This document shows, in pieces, positions 1 to 8,904 of a DNA stretch of 64,000 nt (the stretch's first letter is position 1; every line of letters begins with the position of its first letter). The stretch comes from Streptomyces sp. DSM 15324 (GTDB lineage: Bacteria; Actinomycetota; Actinomycetes; Streptomycetales; Streptomycetaceae): assembly GCF_001514285.1 (NCBI RefSeq), contig NZ_KQ949026.1:559835-623834 (forward strand), given 5' to 3'. The notes under the pieces were generated by a model that ran no database searches, was not told the origin of the DNA, and saw only the letters and a program-made list of their open reading frames with translations. A program made the translations under genes and the position numbers.

Positions 1-557
1 CGGAGATGAGGTCCTCGGCGCCGGGGAAGTAGGGCAGCAGGTGGGTGAGCCCGCTGAGGCTGGCGCCGTGGTTGTCGGGGGCGAGGCCGACCAGGGCGTT
101 CACCTTGGCCGCCCCGCCGAGGAACTTCAGGTAGTAACGGGGCATCATGCCGCCCTGGGAGTGGCCGACGAGGTCGGCCTTGGCGGCGCCGGTCGCGGAG
201 AGCACCTTGTCGACGAAGGCGGAGAGCTGTTCGGCCGACTTGTCGATGGGGCCGAGGCCGTGGAAGACCGGGACGCCCGGCAGCCGGCCGTAGTCGAGGG
301 AGTAGACGCAGTAGCCCCGGTCCTCCAGGTAGGGGGCGAGGGACAGCCAGTTGTCGACCGAGTTCCCGAGGGTTCCGTGGACCAGGACGACGGGGCGGGG
401 GTGGGCGGCGGAGGGCTTGCAGCTGTAGTCGTTCCAGCCGCTCGACGAGGTCGCGGCGGTGGGGGAGGCGTGGGCGGCGGAGGCGGGGACCGTGGCGGCC
501 GCGGCTGCCAGCAGTAGTGCGGTGAGGGGTCTGAGCAGTCGCTTCCAGGGCAGCATC
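1..557 (-). CDS. Secreted alpha/beta-hydrolase lipase (3' end outside window)
   Basis: Secreted triacylglycerol lipase/esterase of the alpha/beta-hydrolase fold, acting outside the cell. The start is an ATG preceded by AAGGAGAT about 7 bases upstream. A Sec signal peptide is visible: MLPWKRLLRP, a hydrophobic Leu/Ala run, then an AHA-like cleavage site near residue 30. The mature part contains the VLVHGTLGN oxyanion-loop region and the nucleophile elbow GHSQGG in the middle of the readable sequence, as in actinobacterial lipases of the EstA/Lip family. Only about 185 residues are inside the window, so the catalytic Asp and His are not seen. It reads convergently with nothing here, and it is followed upstream by about 280 bases without a gene. 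Family assignment is secure; substrate is inferred. Confidence 0.85.
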
Positions 558-836
558 GGGGGATCTCCTTGCGGCTCAAGGGGAGGTGCGATGGCCGTAC
601 GCCCTGTGATCCGGATCACCAGGATGCTGTTCACTCATCAAGTTACGATCGAGTAGCTGATGTGTGAAGTTACGCGTCAGTAAAAACTTCCAGTGGTAAT
701 AAGCGGCGACCGGGCCTGACCATCCGTCACCGGGCGGGCCGGACCGGGCACTCCGCGCGGTCGTGGGCGGCGCGGAGTTCCGCGCGGGTCAGCTCCGGCC
801 GTCGGCCCATCTCCTGACGAGCGGCCTCCCGGTGAT

Positions 837-1817
837 TCAGGCGGCCAGCGTCCCCGGGATCAGCGCCCCCGGCCCGAACTTCGCCCGCACCCGGTCGGCG
901 ACCTCCTCGATCCGGCGGACCTTCTCGTCGGCGGCATCGAAGGTGAGCTGGTAGGAGGCCTGGTCGGCGGGGCCCAGCGCCTCCGCGCGCAGGACGACCG
1001 CCCGGACCCGGGCGCGCTGCAGCCCGAGCGCCTCGTACAGGGAGTAGGCCGCCCTCGTCAGGGCCGCCGAGTGCGCGGTGGGCTCCCCGAGGGTGCGGCT
1101 GCGGGTGGTGGAGGACCGGTCGGCGTAGCGCACGGTGAGGGTCAGGGTGCGGCAGACCTTCTCCAGCGCGCGCAGCCGGGCGCCCAGCTCCCCGGCGGCG
1201 GACAGCAGGGCCCGGCGGTGCCGGTCGGCGTCCAGCTCGTCGCGGCCGAAGGGGCGTTCGGCCGCCAGCGATCGGGAGACGGCGTTCGGGACGACCCGGC
1301 CGCGGTCGATCCCGCTCGCCTTCTCCCACAGCTCCCGGCCCGCCTTCGCGCCGACCAGACGCTGCAGGGTGGACAGGGGCGCGGCGGCGACCCGACCGAG
1401 GGTGTCGAGGCCGTACTCGCCCAGGGTGCGGGCGGTGGCCGCCCCGACGCCGGGCAGCGCGGCGACCGGTTTCCCGGCGAGGAACTCGCGTACCCGGTCG
1501 GCGTCTTGCGGGACGGTACAGGTCAGCCCCGGCCGGGCGTCCCGCAGCGCGATCCGGGCCAGCATCGGGCCGGGACCGGCTCCGACGGCGCAGTCGACGC
1601 CGTACAGCGCGAGGGCGCGGACCCGGATCACCGCGGCCAGTTCCACCGCGCTGCGCCCGAAGTACCGTTCGGCGCCCCGCAGATCGGCCAGCGCCCCGTC
1701 CGGCGGCAGCGCCTCGACGACCGGTGTGAACTCCTCGAGCAGTCCGAGCAACCCCGGCAGGGCCGCCTCGGCCTCGTTCCGCGCAGGCGGCTGGAAACGT
1801 ACGCAGAGGATGGTCAT
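837..1817 (-). CDS. ImuB-like Y-family DNA polymerase homologue
   Basis: A 326-residue Y-family (UmuC/DinB superfamily) protein in the position of ImuB, the DnaE2 accessory protein of the mutasome. The ATG overlaps the dnaE2 stop codon (ATGA), so the two are translationally coupled and probably made together. The palm, the helix-hairpin-helix (KPVAALPGVGAATARTLGEYG, about residues 115-140) and the little-finger region are recognisable. The acidic active-site residues of true Y polymerases are not: the N-terminal strand reads MTILCVRF without Asp, and the usual SIDE motif is replaced by LPPDGALADL. That matches ImuB, which is catalytically dead and serves as an adaptor. No imuA-like RecA fold gene follows. 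Identification as the DnaE2 partner is strong; loss of polymerase activity is inferred from the motifs. Confidence 0.85.
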   Translation of the reverse strand: MTILCVRFQPPARNEAEAALPGLLGLLEEFTPVVEALPPDGALADLRGAERYFGRSAVELAAVIRVRALALYGVDCAVGAGPGPMLARIALRDARPGLTCTVPQDADRVREFLAGKPVAALPGVGAATARTLGEYGLDTLGRVAAAPLSTLQRLVGAKAGRELWEKASGIDRGRVVPNAVSRSLAAERPFGRDELDADRHRRALLSAAGELGARLRALEKVCRTLTLTVRYADRSSTTRSRTLGEPTAHSAALTRAAYSLYEALGLQRARVRAVVLRAEALGPADQASYQLTFDAADEKVRRIEEVADRVRAKFGPGALIPGTLAA

Positions 1818-4800
1818 CCCGCACTCCCCGGACTCTGGTGCCACAACTTCCGTACCGTCGAAGGCCCTTGCGAGGCCTCCTGTCCCGCGGGCCGCAGATC
1901 GGCCCAGGGATGGAGTTCGTATCCGGTGGGCAGACGGATGCGCCTGCCCCCTGTCGAATCGCCCGACCCGGCCGGCCCCTTCGCCCCCTCCCCCGTCCCC
2001 GTGCCCGCCTGCGGCCCCGGTTCCGCGAGCCGGGCCGCGACCTCGTCCAGCCCGCCCGCGGCGCGCAGTTCGACCAGTTCGGCGAGGTTCCAGGCGGTGG
2101 AGCCCACCACGCTCAGGCTGCGCGGCCCGCGCCGCTGCACCACTCCGCGCACCAGCAGCAGCCAGGAGTGGAAGACGGTGTGCGCGCAGGCGTCGTGTGA
2201 GTCGTCGAAGAAGGCGAGGTCGACCAGGCCCGTACCGTCGTCCAGGGTGGTGAAGATGACCCGCTTCCCGGACCGGATCGGCGGGGTCTGGGTGGCCGCC
2301 TTGACGCCCGCGACCAGCACGGTCTCCCCGTGCCGCGCCTCCCGCAGCCGCCGCGCCGGGACCACGCCCAGTTCGTCGAGGAAGGCCCGGTGATCGTCCA
2401 TCAGATGCTGTGAGGCGTCCATGGACAGCACGCCCAGCTCGGCGCTGAGCCGCTCGGCGAAGGACAGGTCCGGCAGCCCGGCGGGAGCCGTCTTGCGCCC
2501 GCCCGCCAGGGGGAGTTGACCGCCGCCCGCGCCCCGGGCACCCCGGTGCAGTTCGGTCAGGTGCAGTTGCAGGTCCCGGCGGTTGGCGCCGAACTCGTCC
2601 AGGGCGCCGACCTGTGCGAGCCGTCCGGCGAGCGGGCGGCTCGGGCGGGCCCGTTCCCAGAAGTCGAGGAGCGAGGCGTACGGCTGTCCGTCCGCGACCC
2701 GTGCCGCCTCCGCCTCGCTGATGCCGTGCACGTCGGAGAGGGCGAGCCGCAGCCCCCACACCGAGGGGGACCCGGACACCAGTTCGATACGGTGGGCGAC
2801 TCCCGACCGGTTCACGTCCAACGGCAGGATCGGCACCCCGCGCCGCCGCGCGTCCGCGAGCAGCAGCCGCTTCGGGTACATCCCGGGGTCGTGGGTGAGC
2901 AGCCCGGCGTAGAAGGCGGCCGGGTGGTGCGCCTTCAGCCACGCCGACTGGTACGTCGGGACGGCGAAGGCGACCGCGTGCGCCTTGCAGAAGCCGTACG
3001 ACCCGAAGGCCTCGACGATCTCCCAGGTCCGCCGAATCGTCTCCGCGTCATAGCCGTTCGCCGCCGCGTGCTGGGCGAACCACACCTTGATCCGCCCCTG
3101 TGACTCCGGATCGGACAGCCCGCGCCGCACCCGGTCCGCCTCGCCGCGCCCGCAGCGGGTCATGATCGCGACGATGTCGATGATCTGCTCGTGGAAGACG
3201 ACGACCCCGTACGTCCCCTTCAGCGGCTCCTCCAGATCGGGGTGCGGGTAGCGGACCGGCGCCCGCCCGTGCCGTGCCTCGATGAACGGCCGCACCATGT
3301 CGGCGGCGACCGGCCCGGGCCGGAAGAGGGAGATGTCGACGACCAGGTCGTGGAAGGTGGCCGGCTGGAGCCGCCCGACCAGGTCGCGCTGGCCCGGCGA
3401 CTCGATCTGGAAGCAGCCCAGCGTCTCGGTCGACCGGATGAGCCGGTACGTCGACGGGTCCCCCGGCGCCACCGCGTCCAGGTCGATCCGCTCCCCCGCC
3501 GCCCGCTCCACCTCGGCCACCGCGTGCGCCATCGCCGACTGCATCCGCACCCCCAGCACATCCAGCTTGAGCAGCCCGAGGTCCTCCACGTCGTCCTTGT
3601 CGAACTGCGCCATGGGCAGTCCCTCGCCGCTGGTCGGCACGACCGGCGTCCGCGAGAGCAGGGAGGCGTCGGAGAGGAGGACCCCGCACGGGTGCATGGC
3701 GATCCCGCGCGGCAGGGCGTCGAGCGCCTCGACCAGCTCCCAGAGCTTTCCGTACCGCTCCTTCTCCGCCGCCAGCGCCTTCAGCTCGGGCAGTTCCTCC
3801 AGCGCCGCCCGGGCGTCCCGGGCCCGGATGTGCGGGAAGGACTTGGCGATGCGGTCGATGTCGGCGGGGTCCATGGACAGAGCCGCGCCGACGTCCCGGA
3901 CGGCGTGCCGGACCCGGTAGGTCTCCGGCATCGCGACCGTCGCGACCCGTTCGGTGCCGAACCGGCCGATGATCGCCCGGTAGACCTCGATCCGGCGCGC
4001 GGACTCCACGTCGATGTCGATGTCGGGCAGCACGACCCGCTCCTTCGCCAGGAACCGCTCCATCAGCAGCCCGTGTTCGACCGGGTCGGCGTGCGCGATG
4101 CCGAGGAGGTGGTTGACGAGGGAGCCCGCGCCGGAGCCGCGCGCGGCGACCCGGATGCCCAGGTGCCGTACGTCGTCGACGACCTGGGCGACGGTGAGGA
4201 AGTAGGAGGCGAAGCCGTGGTGGGCGATGATGTCCAGCTCGTGGTGCATCCGTTCCCAGTAGGCGCGCCGGCCGCTGTAGCCGTACCGCACCATGCCCGC
4301 CGCCGCCCGGGAGGCCAGCGCCCGCTGGGCGGTGCGCCGGCCCGCGCCGACGAGGTGCGGTTCGGGGAAGTGGACGGTGCCCATGCCGAGGTCGTCCTCG
4401 GGGTCCACCAGGCACTCGGCGGCCGTGGCCCGGGTGCGCTCCAGCAGCCGGCGGGCGGTGTCCTTCCGGAAGCCCGCGGCCTCCACGATCCGCTCGGCCG
4501 CCGCGGCCATGGCGTCCGCGCCCTTCAGCCAGGCCTCGCCCGAGTCGAGCTCCCCGGACGGGTCGACGGGGACGAGTCGGCGGGCGGCGTCCAGGATGTC
4601 GGCGACCGGGCCCTGGCCGGGGTCGGCGTAGCGGACGGCGTTGCTGAGGACCGGGCGGATCCGCTGTTCGGCGGCGAAGCCGACAGTGCGGGCGGCCAGC
4701 CGCAGGGAGCCGGGGCCGGTGCCCTCGCGGCCGTGCCAGACGGCCTCCAGGCACAGGGCGTCGCCGTACACCTCGCGCCAGGGGGCGAGGAGCTTCGCGG

Positions 4801-5290
4801 CGCGGTCCGGGCGCCCGGCGGCGAGGGCCCGGCCCACGTCGGAGGCGGGGCCGAGCAGGACGGTGAGACCGTCGCCGTGGTTGCCGGTCCAGGGCAGCAC
4901 CGGGACGTCGCCCTCGGCGTGGGCGGCGGTGACGATCCGGCACAGGTCGGCCCAGCCCCGGGCGCCGTCGCGGGCGAGGAAGGTGACGCGGGGGGTCGAC
5001 TCGTCGATGAAGGCACCGCCGCGCACGGGCGTGCGGCGCCTCTCCCGCCGTACGTCACCGTCCTGCCGTACAGGCCCGGCGACCGCCAGGTCCACGCCGA
5101 ACAGCGGGCGTACGCCCGCCTTCGCGCAGGCCTTGGTGAAGCGGACCGCGCCGGCCAGGGTGTCGCGGTCGGTGAGGGTGAGGGCGTCCATGCCCCGCTC
5201 GGCGGCGCGCTCGGCCAGCCGGTCCGGGTGCGAGACCCCGTGGCGCAGGGAGAACCCGGAGACGGTGTGCAGATGCGTGAAGCCTGGCAC
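1814..5290 (-). CDS. dnaE2: Error-prone DNA polymerase DnaE2 (ImuC)
   Basis: C-family DNA polymerase III alpha-like subunit used for damage-induced translesion synthesis. The protein is about 1158 residues, normal for DnaE2. An N-terminal PHP domain starts at HLHTVSG (residues 6-12), with TLTDRD near 40. The polymerase active site shows ARGSGAGSL near 383 and the PDIDID metal-binding aspartates at 422-427. Towards the C terminus a GQLPL segment resembles a beta-clamp binding peptide. I chose the GTG at 5290 because GGGAGG lies 5 bases upstream; an in-frame GTG at 5296 sits inside that ribosome-binding site. Two GAAC-N4-G(T/A)(T/A)C boxes lie just upstream, so SOS control by LexA is expected. 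The gene overlaps the ImuB-like gene by four bases. Confidence 0.95.
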   Translation of the reverse strand: MPGFTHLHTVSGFSLRHGVSHPDRLAERAAERGMDALTLTDRDTLAGAVRFTKACAKAGVRPLFGVDLAVAGPVRQDGDVRRERRRTPVRGGAFIDESTPRVTFLARDGARGWADLCRIVTAAHAEGDVPVLPWTGNHGDGLTVLLGPASDVGRALAAGRPDRAAKLLAPWREVYGDALCLEAVWHGREGTGPGSLRLAARTVGFAAEQRIRPVLSNAVRYADPGQGPVADILDAARRLVPVDPSGELDSGEAWLKGADAMAAAAERIVEAAGFRKDTARRLLERTRATAAECLVDPEDDLGMGTVHFPEPHLVGAGRRTAQRALASRAAAGMVRYGYSGRRAYWERMHHELDIIAHHGFASYFLTVAQVVDDVRHLGIRVAARGSGAGSLVNHLLGIAHADPVEHGLLMERFLAKERVVLPDIDIDVESARRIEVYRAIIGRFGTERVATVAMPETYRVRHAVRDVGAALSMDPADIDRIAKSFPHIRARDARAALEELPELKALAAEKERYGKLWELVEALDALPRGIAMHPCGVLLSDASLLSRTPVVPTSGEGLPMAQFDKDDVEDLGLLKLDVLGVRMQSAMAHAVAEVERAAGERIDLDAVAPGDPSTYRLIRSTETLGCFQIESPGQRDLVGRLQPATFHDLVVDISLFRPGPVAADMVRPFIEARHGRAPVRYPHPDLEEPLKGTYGVVVFHEQIIDIVAIMTRCGRGEADRVRRGLSDPESQGRIKVWFAQHAAANGYDAETIRRTWEIVEAFGSYGFCKAHAVAFAVPTYQSAWLKAHHPAAFYAGLLTHDPGMYPKRLLLADARRRGVPILPLDVNRSGVAHRIELVSGSPSVWGLRLALSDVHGISEAEAARVADGQPYASLLDFWERARPSRPLAGRLAQVGALDEFGANRRDLQLHLTELHRGARGAGGGQLPLAGGRKTAPAGLPDLSFAERLSAELGVLSMDASQHLMDDHRAFLDELGVVPARRLREARHGETVLVAGVKAATQTPPIRSGKRVIFTTLDDGTGLVDLAFFDDSHDACAHTVFHSWLLLVRGVVQRRGPRSLSVVGSTAWNLAELVELRAAGGLDEVAARLAEPGPQAGTGTGEGAKGPAGSGDSTGGRRIRLPTGYELHPWADLRPAGQEASQGPSTVRKLWHQSPGSAG

Positions 5291-5314
5291 ACGCACCTCC
5301 CACGCTCACGCCTC

Positions 5315-5326
5315 GAACATCAGTTC
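5315..5326 (-). promoter_or_regulatory. LexA (SOS) box upstream of dnaE2
   Basis: GAACATCAGTTC is a perfect GAAC-N4-GTTC dyad, preceded by TC, matching the actinobacterial/Gram-positive LexA box core. It lies 25 bases before the dnaE2 start codon, where repressor would block transcription or the transcription start. Family knowledge: dnaE2/imuB pairs are SOS-controlled in mycobacteria and other bacteria. Binding itself is inferred. Confidence 0.8.
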
Positions 5327-5360
5327 CCTAATCCCTCACCTCCACCATAGACCAATTCCC

Positions 5361-5372
5361 GAACATCTGTAC
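5361..5372 (-). promoter_or_regulatory. Second, weaker LexA-like box
   Basis: GAACATCTGTAC resembles the first LexA box but has one mismatch in the right half (GTAC for GTTC). It lies 46 bases centre to centre upstream of the first box. It could be a second LexA site helping looping or cooperative binding, or a decayed copy. Confidence 0.45.
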
Positions 5373-5454
5373 GACTACCCTCCGGTTGCTCTCCGGCTCC
5401 CCTCCGGCTCCTCTCCGGACGCCCCTCACCTGTGCAAACGCAGGAACCAGGCGG

Positions 5455-6537
5455 TCAGCCGATCCGGGCGCCCGTCGCCGACAGCGCCTCCGTCACCGGC
5501 TGGAAGAACGTCTCGCCACCTGAGGCACAGTCGCCGCTGCCGCCGGAGGTCAGACCGACCGCGTCGTCGCCCGAGAAGAGCGGGCCGCCGCTGTCGCCGG
5601 GCTCGGCGCAGACGTCGGTCCGGATGAGACCGTCGACGATGTCGCCGTTGCCGTAGTTCACGGTCGCGTCCAGACCGGTGACCGTGCCGGAGTGGACCCG
5701 CGTGGTGGAGCCGCTGCGGGTGACGCGCATGCCCACGGTGGCCTCGACTGCGCCGGTGATCGGCTGGGCCGAGCCGTCGTGGAGGTCGACCTCGCTGGGG
5801 TGGGGCACGTCGGCGGTGTACCTGACCAGGCCGTAGTCGTCGCCGGGGAAGCCGGAGACCGCGTTGGCGCCGATCACGGTGCCGGAGGAGTCCGACCAGG
5901 TGGAGACAGCCTCGGTGCAGTGCCCGGCGGTCAGGAAGTACGGCTCGCCGCCCTTGACCACGTTGAAGCCGAGCGAACAGCGGCCGCCCCCGCCGCTGAT
6001 CGCGTCGCCGCCGGCCACGAAGGGCTTGAACTCCCCTTTGGTCCGCCGCAGTTCGGCCTTGCCGCCGAGCCCGTCGACCACCTCGGCGAGCTTCGCCCAG
6101 GCGGCGGCCGAGACGGTGCGGTCGGCGGTGACGACGACCTTGTCGGTGCGCGGGTCGGTCACCCATGCGGTGCCGGGGACGGCCGCGTCCGACCTGAGGA
6201 CGGTACGGACGCCGGCCAGTTCGGCGAGGGAGTGCTCGACGATTCTCGCCTTGGCCCCGGCCGCCTCGACGGTCCTCGCGGCGGCCGCGTCGAGCACGTT
6301 CACCACGAGGCTGCGGCTCCTCGCGTCGTAGTAGGTGCCCGCAGCGTCGGCGCCGAGGTCCTCACCGAGGGTCGAGGCGAGCTTCCCGGCCGCGAAGGCC
6401 GAGAGAGGGGCCGGCCGCGGACCGGGCGCCGGTTCGCCGGCGTTCGCGGTCTGGAAGGTGACCGCCGCCGAGACGAGCGCGGCGACACCCGCGCCCGCCG
6501 TGACCGTCCGCCGTCGGAATATGCGTCGGTGCTGCAA
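5455..6537 (-). CDS. Streptogrisin-type secreted serine protease (SGPD-like)
   Basis: Extracellular chymotrypsin-fold protease (MEROPS S1E) made as a pre-pro-enzyme of 360 residues. The start is a TTG with AGGAGG 7 bases upstream; longer in-frame readings have no signal peptide at their start. Residues 1-33 form a signal peptide (RRR, hydrophobic run, ANA). An alpha-lytic-protease-type prodomain follows to about residue 173. The mature enzyme begins near VAGGDAI. The catalytic triad is His206 (TAGHC), Asp234 (GDDYGLV) and Ser316 (GDSGGP), with paired cysteines at 187/207 and 310/337. The prodomain is longer than in the neighbouring paralogue, as in streptogrisin D. It lies 307 bases downstream of its paralogue on the same strand. 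Confidence 0.92.
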   Translation of the reverse strand: MQHRRIFRRRTVTAGAGVAALVSAAVTFQTANAGEPAPGPRPAPLSAFAAGKLASTLGEDLGADAAGTYYDARSRSLVVNVLDAAAARTVEAAGAKARIVEHSLAELAGVRTVLRSDAAVPGTAWVTDPRTDKVVVTADRTVSAAAWAKLAEVVDGLGGKAELRRTKGEFKPFVAGGDAISGGGGRCSLGFNVVKGGEPYFLTAGHCTEAVSTWSDSSGTVIGANAVSGFPGDDYGLVRYTADVPHPSEVDLHDGSAQPITGAVEATVGMRVTRSGSTTRVHSGTVTGLDATVNYGNGDIVDGLIRTDVCAEPGDSGGPLFSGDDAVGLTSGGSGDCASGGETFFQPVTEALSATGARIG

Positions 6538-6778
6538 TTCGCGTCCTCCTGCGGGGGATCGGCCCGGACGGCTGTGGGGGCCGCACGTGCCGAAGAGGGG
6601 CCGGTTGACGGCAGGCCACTCTTCCGAAGGACACGGGGAGCACACAAGGTTGACTCCGGGACGCGCACAGGGTGGGCACTTCACGCCCCTCGCGCCTTCA
6701 CCACCCCGTTCGCACTGCAAACGTCCCGGGCGCCACGACCGGCCGCTTCCCTGCTCCGGCGCGGGAGCCGGTGCGGAG

Positions 6779-6806
6779 CCCCCGCACGGCGGTTCACGTG
6801 CGGGGG
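6779..6806 (-). terminator. Hairpin terminator after the second streptogrisin gene
   Basis: CCCCCGCAC and GTGCGGGGG form a 9-bp perfect stem around a 10-base loop, 38 bases past the stop codon at 6845. There is no T-run, as usual in Streptomyces. It separates the two tandem protease genes transcriptionally. The remaining spacer up to 6537 holds only the leader and promoter of the upstream-reading SGPD-like gene. Confidence 0.7.
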
Positions 6807-6844
6807 CCGTCGAGCGGTGCCTTGGCGGCGCCGCGGGGATGTGC

Positions 6845-7756
6845 TTAGAAGACGCTCACGCCGTACGCGCTCAGGGCCTCCGTCACCGGCTGGAAGAAGG
6901 TCGTGCCGCCGGAGGTGCAGTTGCCGCTGCCGCCGGAGGTCAGACCGTAGGCGATGCCGCTGGTGGAGTACAGCGGGCCACCGGAGTCGCCGCCCTCGGC
7001 GCAGACGTTGGTCTGGATCAGGCCGTAGACGATGTCTCCGCCGCCGTAGTTCACCGTGGCGTTCAGCGCGGTGACCTTGCCGCTGTGGATACCGGTGGTC
7101 GAGCCGTCACGGTAGACCGTGGCGCCGACGCCGGGCGTGCCCGCGCCGGTGATGTCCGTGTTGCCCGCGGTGCCGGACTTGGTGACCGAGCTGTTGGTGT
7201 AGCGGACCAGCGCGTAGTCGTTGGTCGGGAAGCTGTAGTTGACGTTCGTGCCCAGCACCGTCGACTGCCCGGAGTTGGAGTACCAGGTCGAGGCGACCTC
7301 GCCGCAGTGACCGGCGGTCAGGAAGTAGTAGGTGCTGCCGCTGACCACGTTGAAGCCGAGCGAACAGCGGTAGCCGCCGCCGTAGATGGCGTCGCCGCCC
7401 GCGATGAGCTTGTTGAACCTGCCGGGGGTGTGCTTGATCGTGAGGGCGCCGGCGTTGCCGCCCGCGGCCTCCTTGATCTTCGCGATCTCGGCGTCGGAGA
7501 CCGTGCCGTCGACCGTGACGAGAAGACGGTTGGCCTTGTCGTCGACGGCCCAGGCGGTGCCCGGGACGTCCGCCTGGAGCACGGAGGCGCCCGCGCTCCT
7601 CAGCTGGGCGGGGCTGAAGGTGGCGGTGTCCGCCGCGCTCGCGTGGGGGATGGCGAGAGCGGCTGCGGCCACGAGTCCGGTGGTGACGGCGATCAGCCGG
7701 CTCCGTCTCGAGATACCGCGGGTGGGGGTGGTGGGGGTGGTGCGCTTGATCCTCAC
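6845..7756 (-). CDS. Streptogrisin B-like secreted serine protease
   Basis: Secreted S1E protease of 303 residues, very close in length and layout to the streptogrisin B precursor. The start is the GTG beginning VRIKRT, with AGGAGG 9 bases upstream. A twin-Arg-containing signal peptide ends near ASA (residues 39-41). The prodomain runs to about residue 117, and mature enzyme starts at IAGGDAIYG (from 118, about 186 residues). The triad is His150, Asp180 and Ser258, with C131/C151 and C252/C280 as the expected disulphides. The C-terminal GLTSGGSGNC segment forms the S1 pocket wall in this family. Extracellular protein digestion during late growth is the family role. Next gene downstream is its SGPD-like paralogue, so this is a tandem pair. 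Confidence 0.93.
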   Translation of the reverse strand: MRIKRTTPTTPTRGISRRSRLIAVTTGLVAAAALAIPHASAADTATFSPAQLRSAGASVLQADVPGTAWAVDDKANRLLVTVDGTVSDAEIAKIKEAAGGNAGALTIKHTPGRFNKLIAGGDAIYGGGYRCSLGFNVVSGSTYYFLTAGHCGEVASTWYSNSGQSTVLGTNVNYSFPTNDYALVRYTNSSVTKSGTAGNTDITGAGTPGVGATVYRDGSTTGIHSGKVTALNATVNYGGGDIVYGLIQTNVCAEGGDSGGPLYSTSGIAYGLTSGGSGNCTSGGTTFFQPVTEALSAYGVSVF

Positions 7757-7983
7757 GTTTCGTTCCCTCCTGAGGGAAGTCGGGGGCCCGTCGTGTGGGG
7801 TCGGGGCCCGTGAGGCGCAGCCAGGATCAGACATTCGTCCGGTTTTCAGACACGCCGTGACCCTGACAAGCGCTGAGGGGGAGTATTCGGCCGAACGGCC
7901 GGTCGGCACAAGGGCACCTTTCGGCCGTCAGACCGTGAACGAACTACGTGAGTTGAGCCCTCTTCGAGGCCTCTTGCCCCAGC

Positions 7984-8898
7984 TCAGACCAGGTTGCGCT
8001 CCCCTGCCTCGATCTCCACGTCGAGAGTGTTCCCCGGCGGCGGGAAGGGGCAGATGAAAGCGTCGGCGAATGCACACGGAGGCAGTACGGCACGGTTGAA
8101 GTCCACGGTCGTACGCCCCTCGTCGTCGGGGGCACCCGGATGGAGGAACCGGAACCGATGGCTGCTCACCCCGCTGGTGGCGTCGGCGAACACCGCCCAC
8201 AGCGAGCCGTCGCCCTGCACGGCCACCTGGAGCGTGTGCCCCCGCCCGTCGAGGGCGAACGCCAGTTCGCCGCCGAGCCCGAGGCCGCGCTCGCGTCCGT
8301 CGGCGTTCGGGACCCGCACGGTCCGGTCCTCGGCGTACGGCGTGAAGCGCCCCGGCACCGACCAGCGCGCCTCGTACGGGCCGGCCGCCACGCCCCGGAA
8401 CAGGCGCCGGGCCTCGGTCGCGGGGTCGAAGTCGCGCACTCCCCAGACCCCCTCCCGCACCAGCACGACCAGCCGCCGCTCCCCGTGCGCGACCCGGGCC
8501 GCGTCCACCGCCCCCGGGTCGGCGCCGAGCCGTACCGTTCCGCCGAACGGCCGTCCGTCCAGGGTCAGCCCGTCGCTCTCGGCCGCCGTGAGCACCACGC
8601 CGTCCTCTTCCGGCGTCCAGACCCCGGGGGTGTCCGGAAGTCGACCGTCCGGAAAGTCCTCCAGCCAGAAGGTTCCGGTGAGCGCGAGGGGGCCGTAGGG
8701 CGCAGCGAGCGTCTCCAGCCGGTGTTCGTGCCAGCGCTTCCACTGGTCCGGTGCGTCCGCCGCGTCCGCCGCGTCCGCCGCGTCCACCGCATCGGCCGCG
8801 TTCGCCGTGTCGGCCGTGTCCGCCGTGTCGGCCGCGTCGGTCGTGTCCGCCGCGTCGGTGCCGGTCGCGGCCGTCGTGTCCGTCGCTTCCGTCGTCAT
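7984..8898 (-). CDS. DUF1684 protein with Ala/Asp repeat N-terminus
   Basis: A 304-residue cytoplasmic protein whose residues from about 52 to the end match the DUF1684 family. The hallmark C-terminal pattern is visible: DFNRAVLPPCAF, followed by CPFPPPGN and a final IEAGE. Biochemical function of the family is unknown to me. The first 50 residues are a low-complexity chain of DAADTADTAD-like triplets with no hydrophobic part; at the DNA level they are tandem GCC/GAC codons. The ATG follows the luciferase-like gene's stop by only 6 bases, making it the third main gene of the flavin operon. A weak AAAGG lies upstream. The repeat probably expanded by slippage and may be a flexible tether. Confidence 0.85.
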   Translation of the reverse strand: MTTEATDTTAATGTDAADTTDAADTADTADTANAADAVDAADAADAADAPDQWKRWHEHRLETLAAPYGPLALTGTFWLEDFPDGRLPDTPGVWTPEEDGVVLTAAESDGLTLDGRPFGGTVRLGADPGAVDAARVAHGERRLVVLVREGVWGVRDFDPATEARRLFRGVAAGPYEARWSVPGRFTPYAEDRTVRVPNADGRERGLGLGGELAFALDGRGHTLQVAVQGDGSLWAVFADATSGVSSHRFRFLHPGAPDDEGRTTVDFNRAVLPPCAFADAFICPFPPPGNTLDVEIEAGERNLV

Positions 8899-8904
8899 AT
8901 GTGG

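Noticed and set aside
1071..2393. Long plus-strand ORFs over the dnaE2/ImuB-like genes
   Set aside because: They read through antisense of two clear genes, with Arg/Gly/Pro-rich translation typical of shadow frames in GC-rich DNA.
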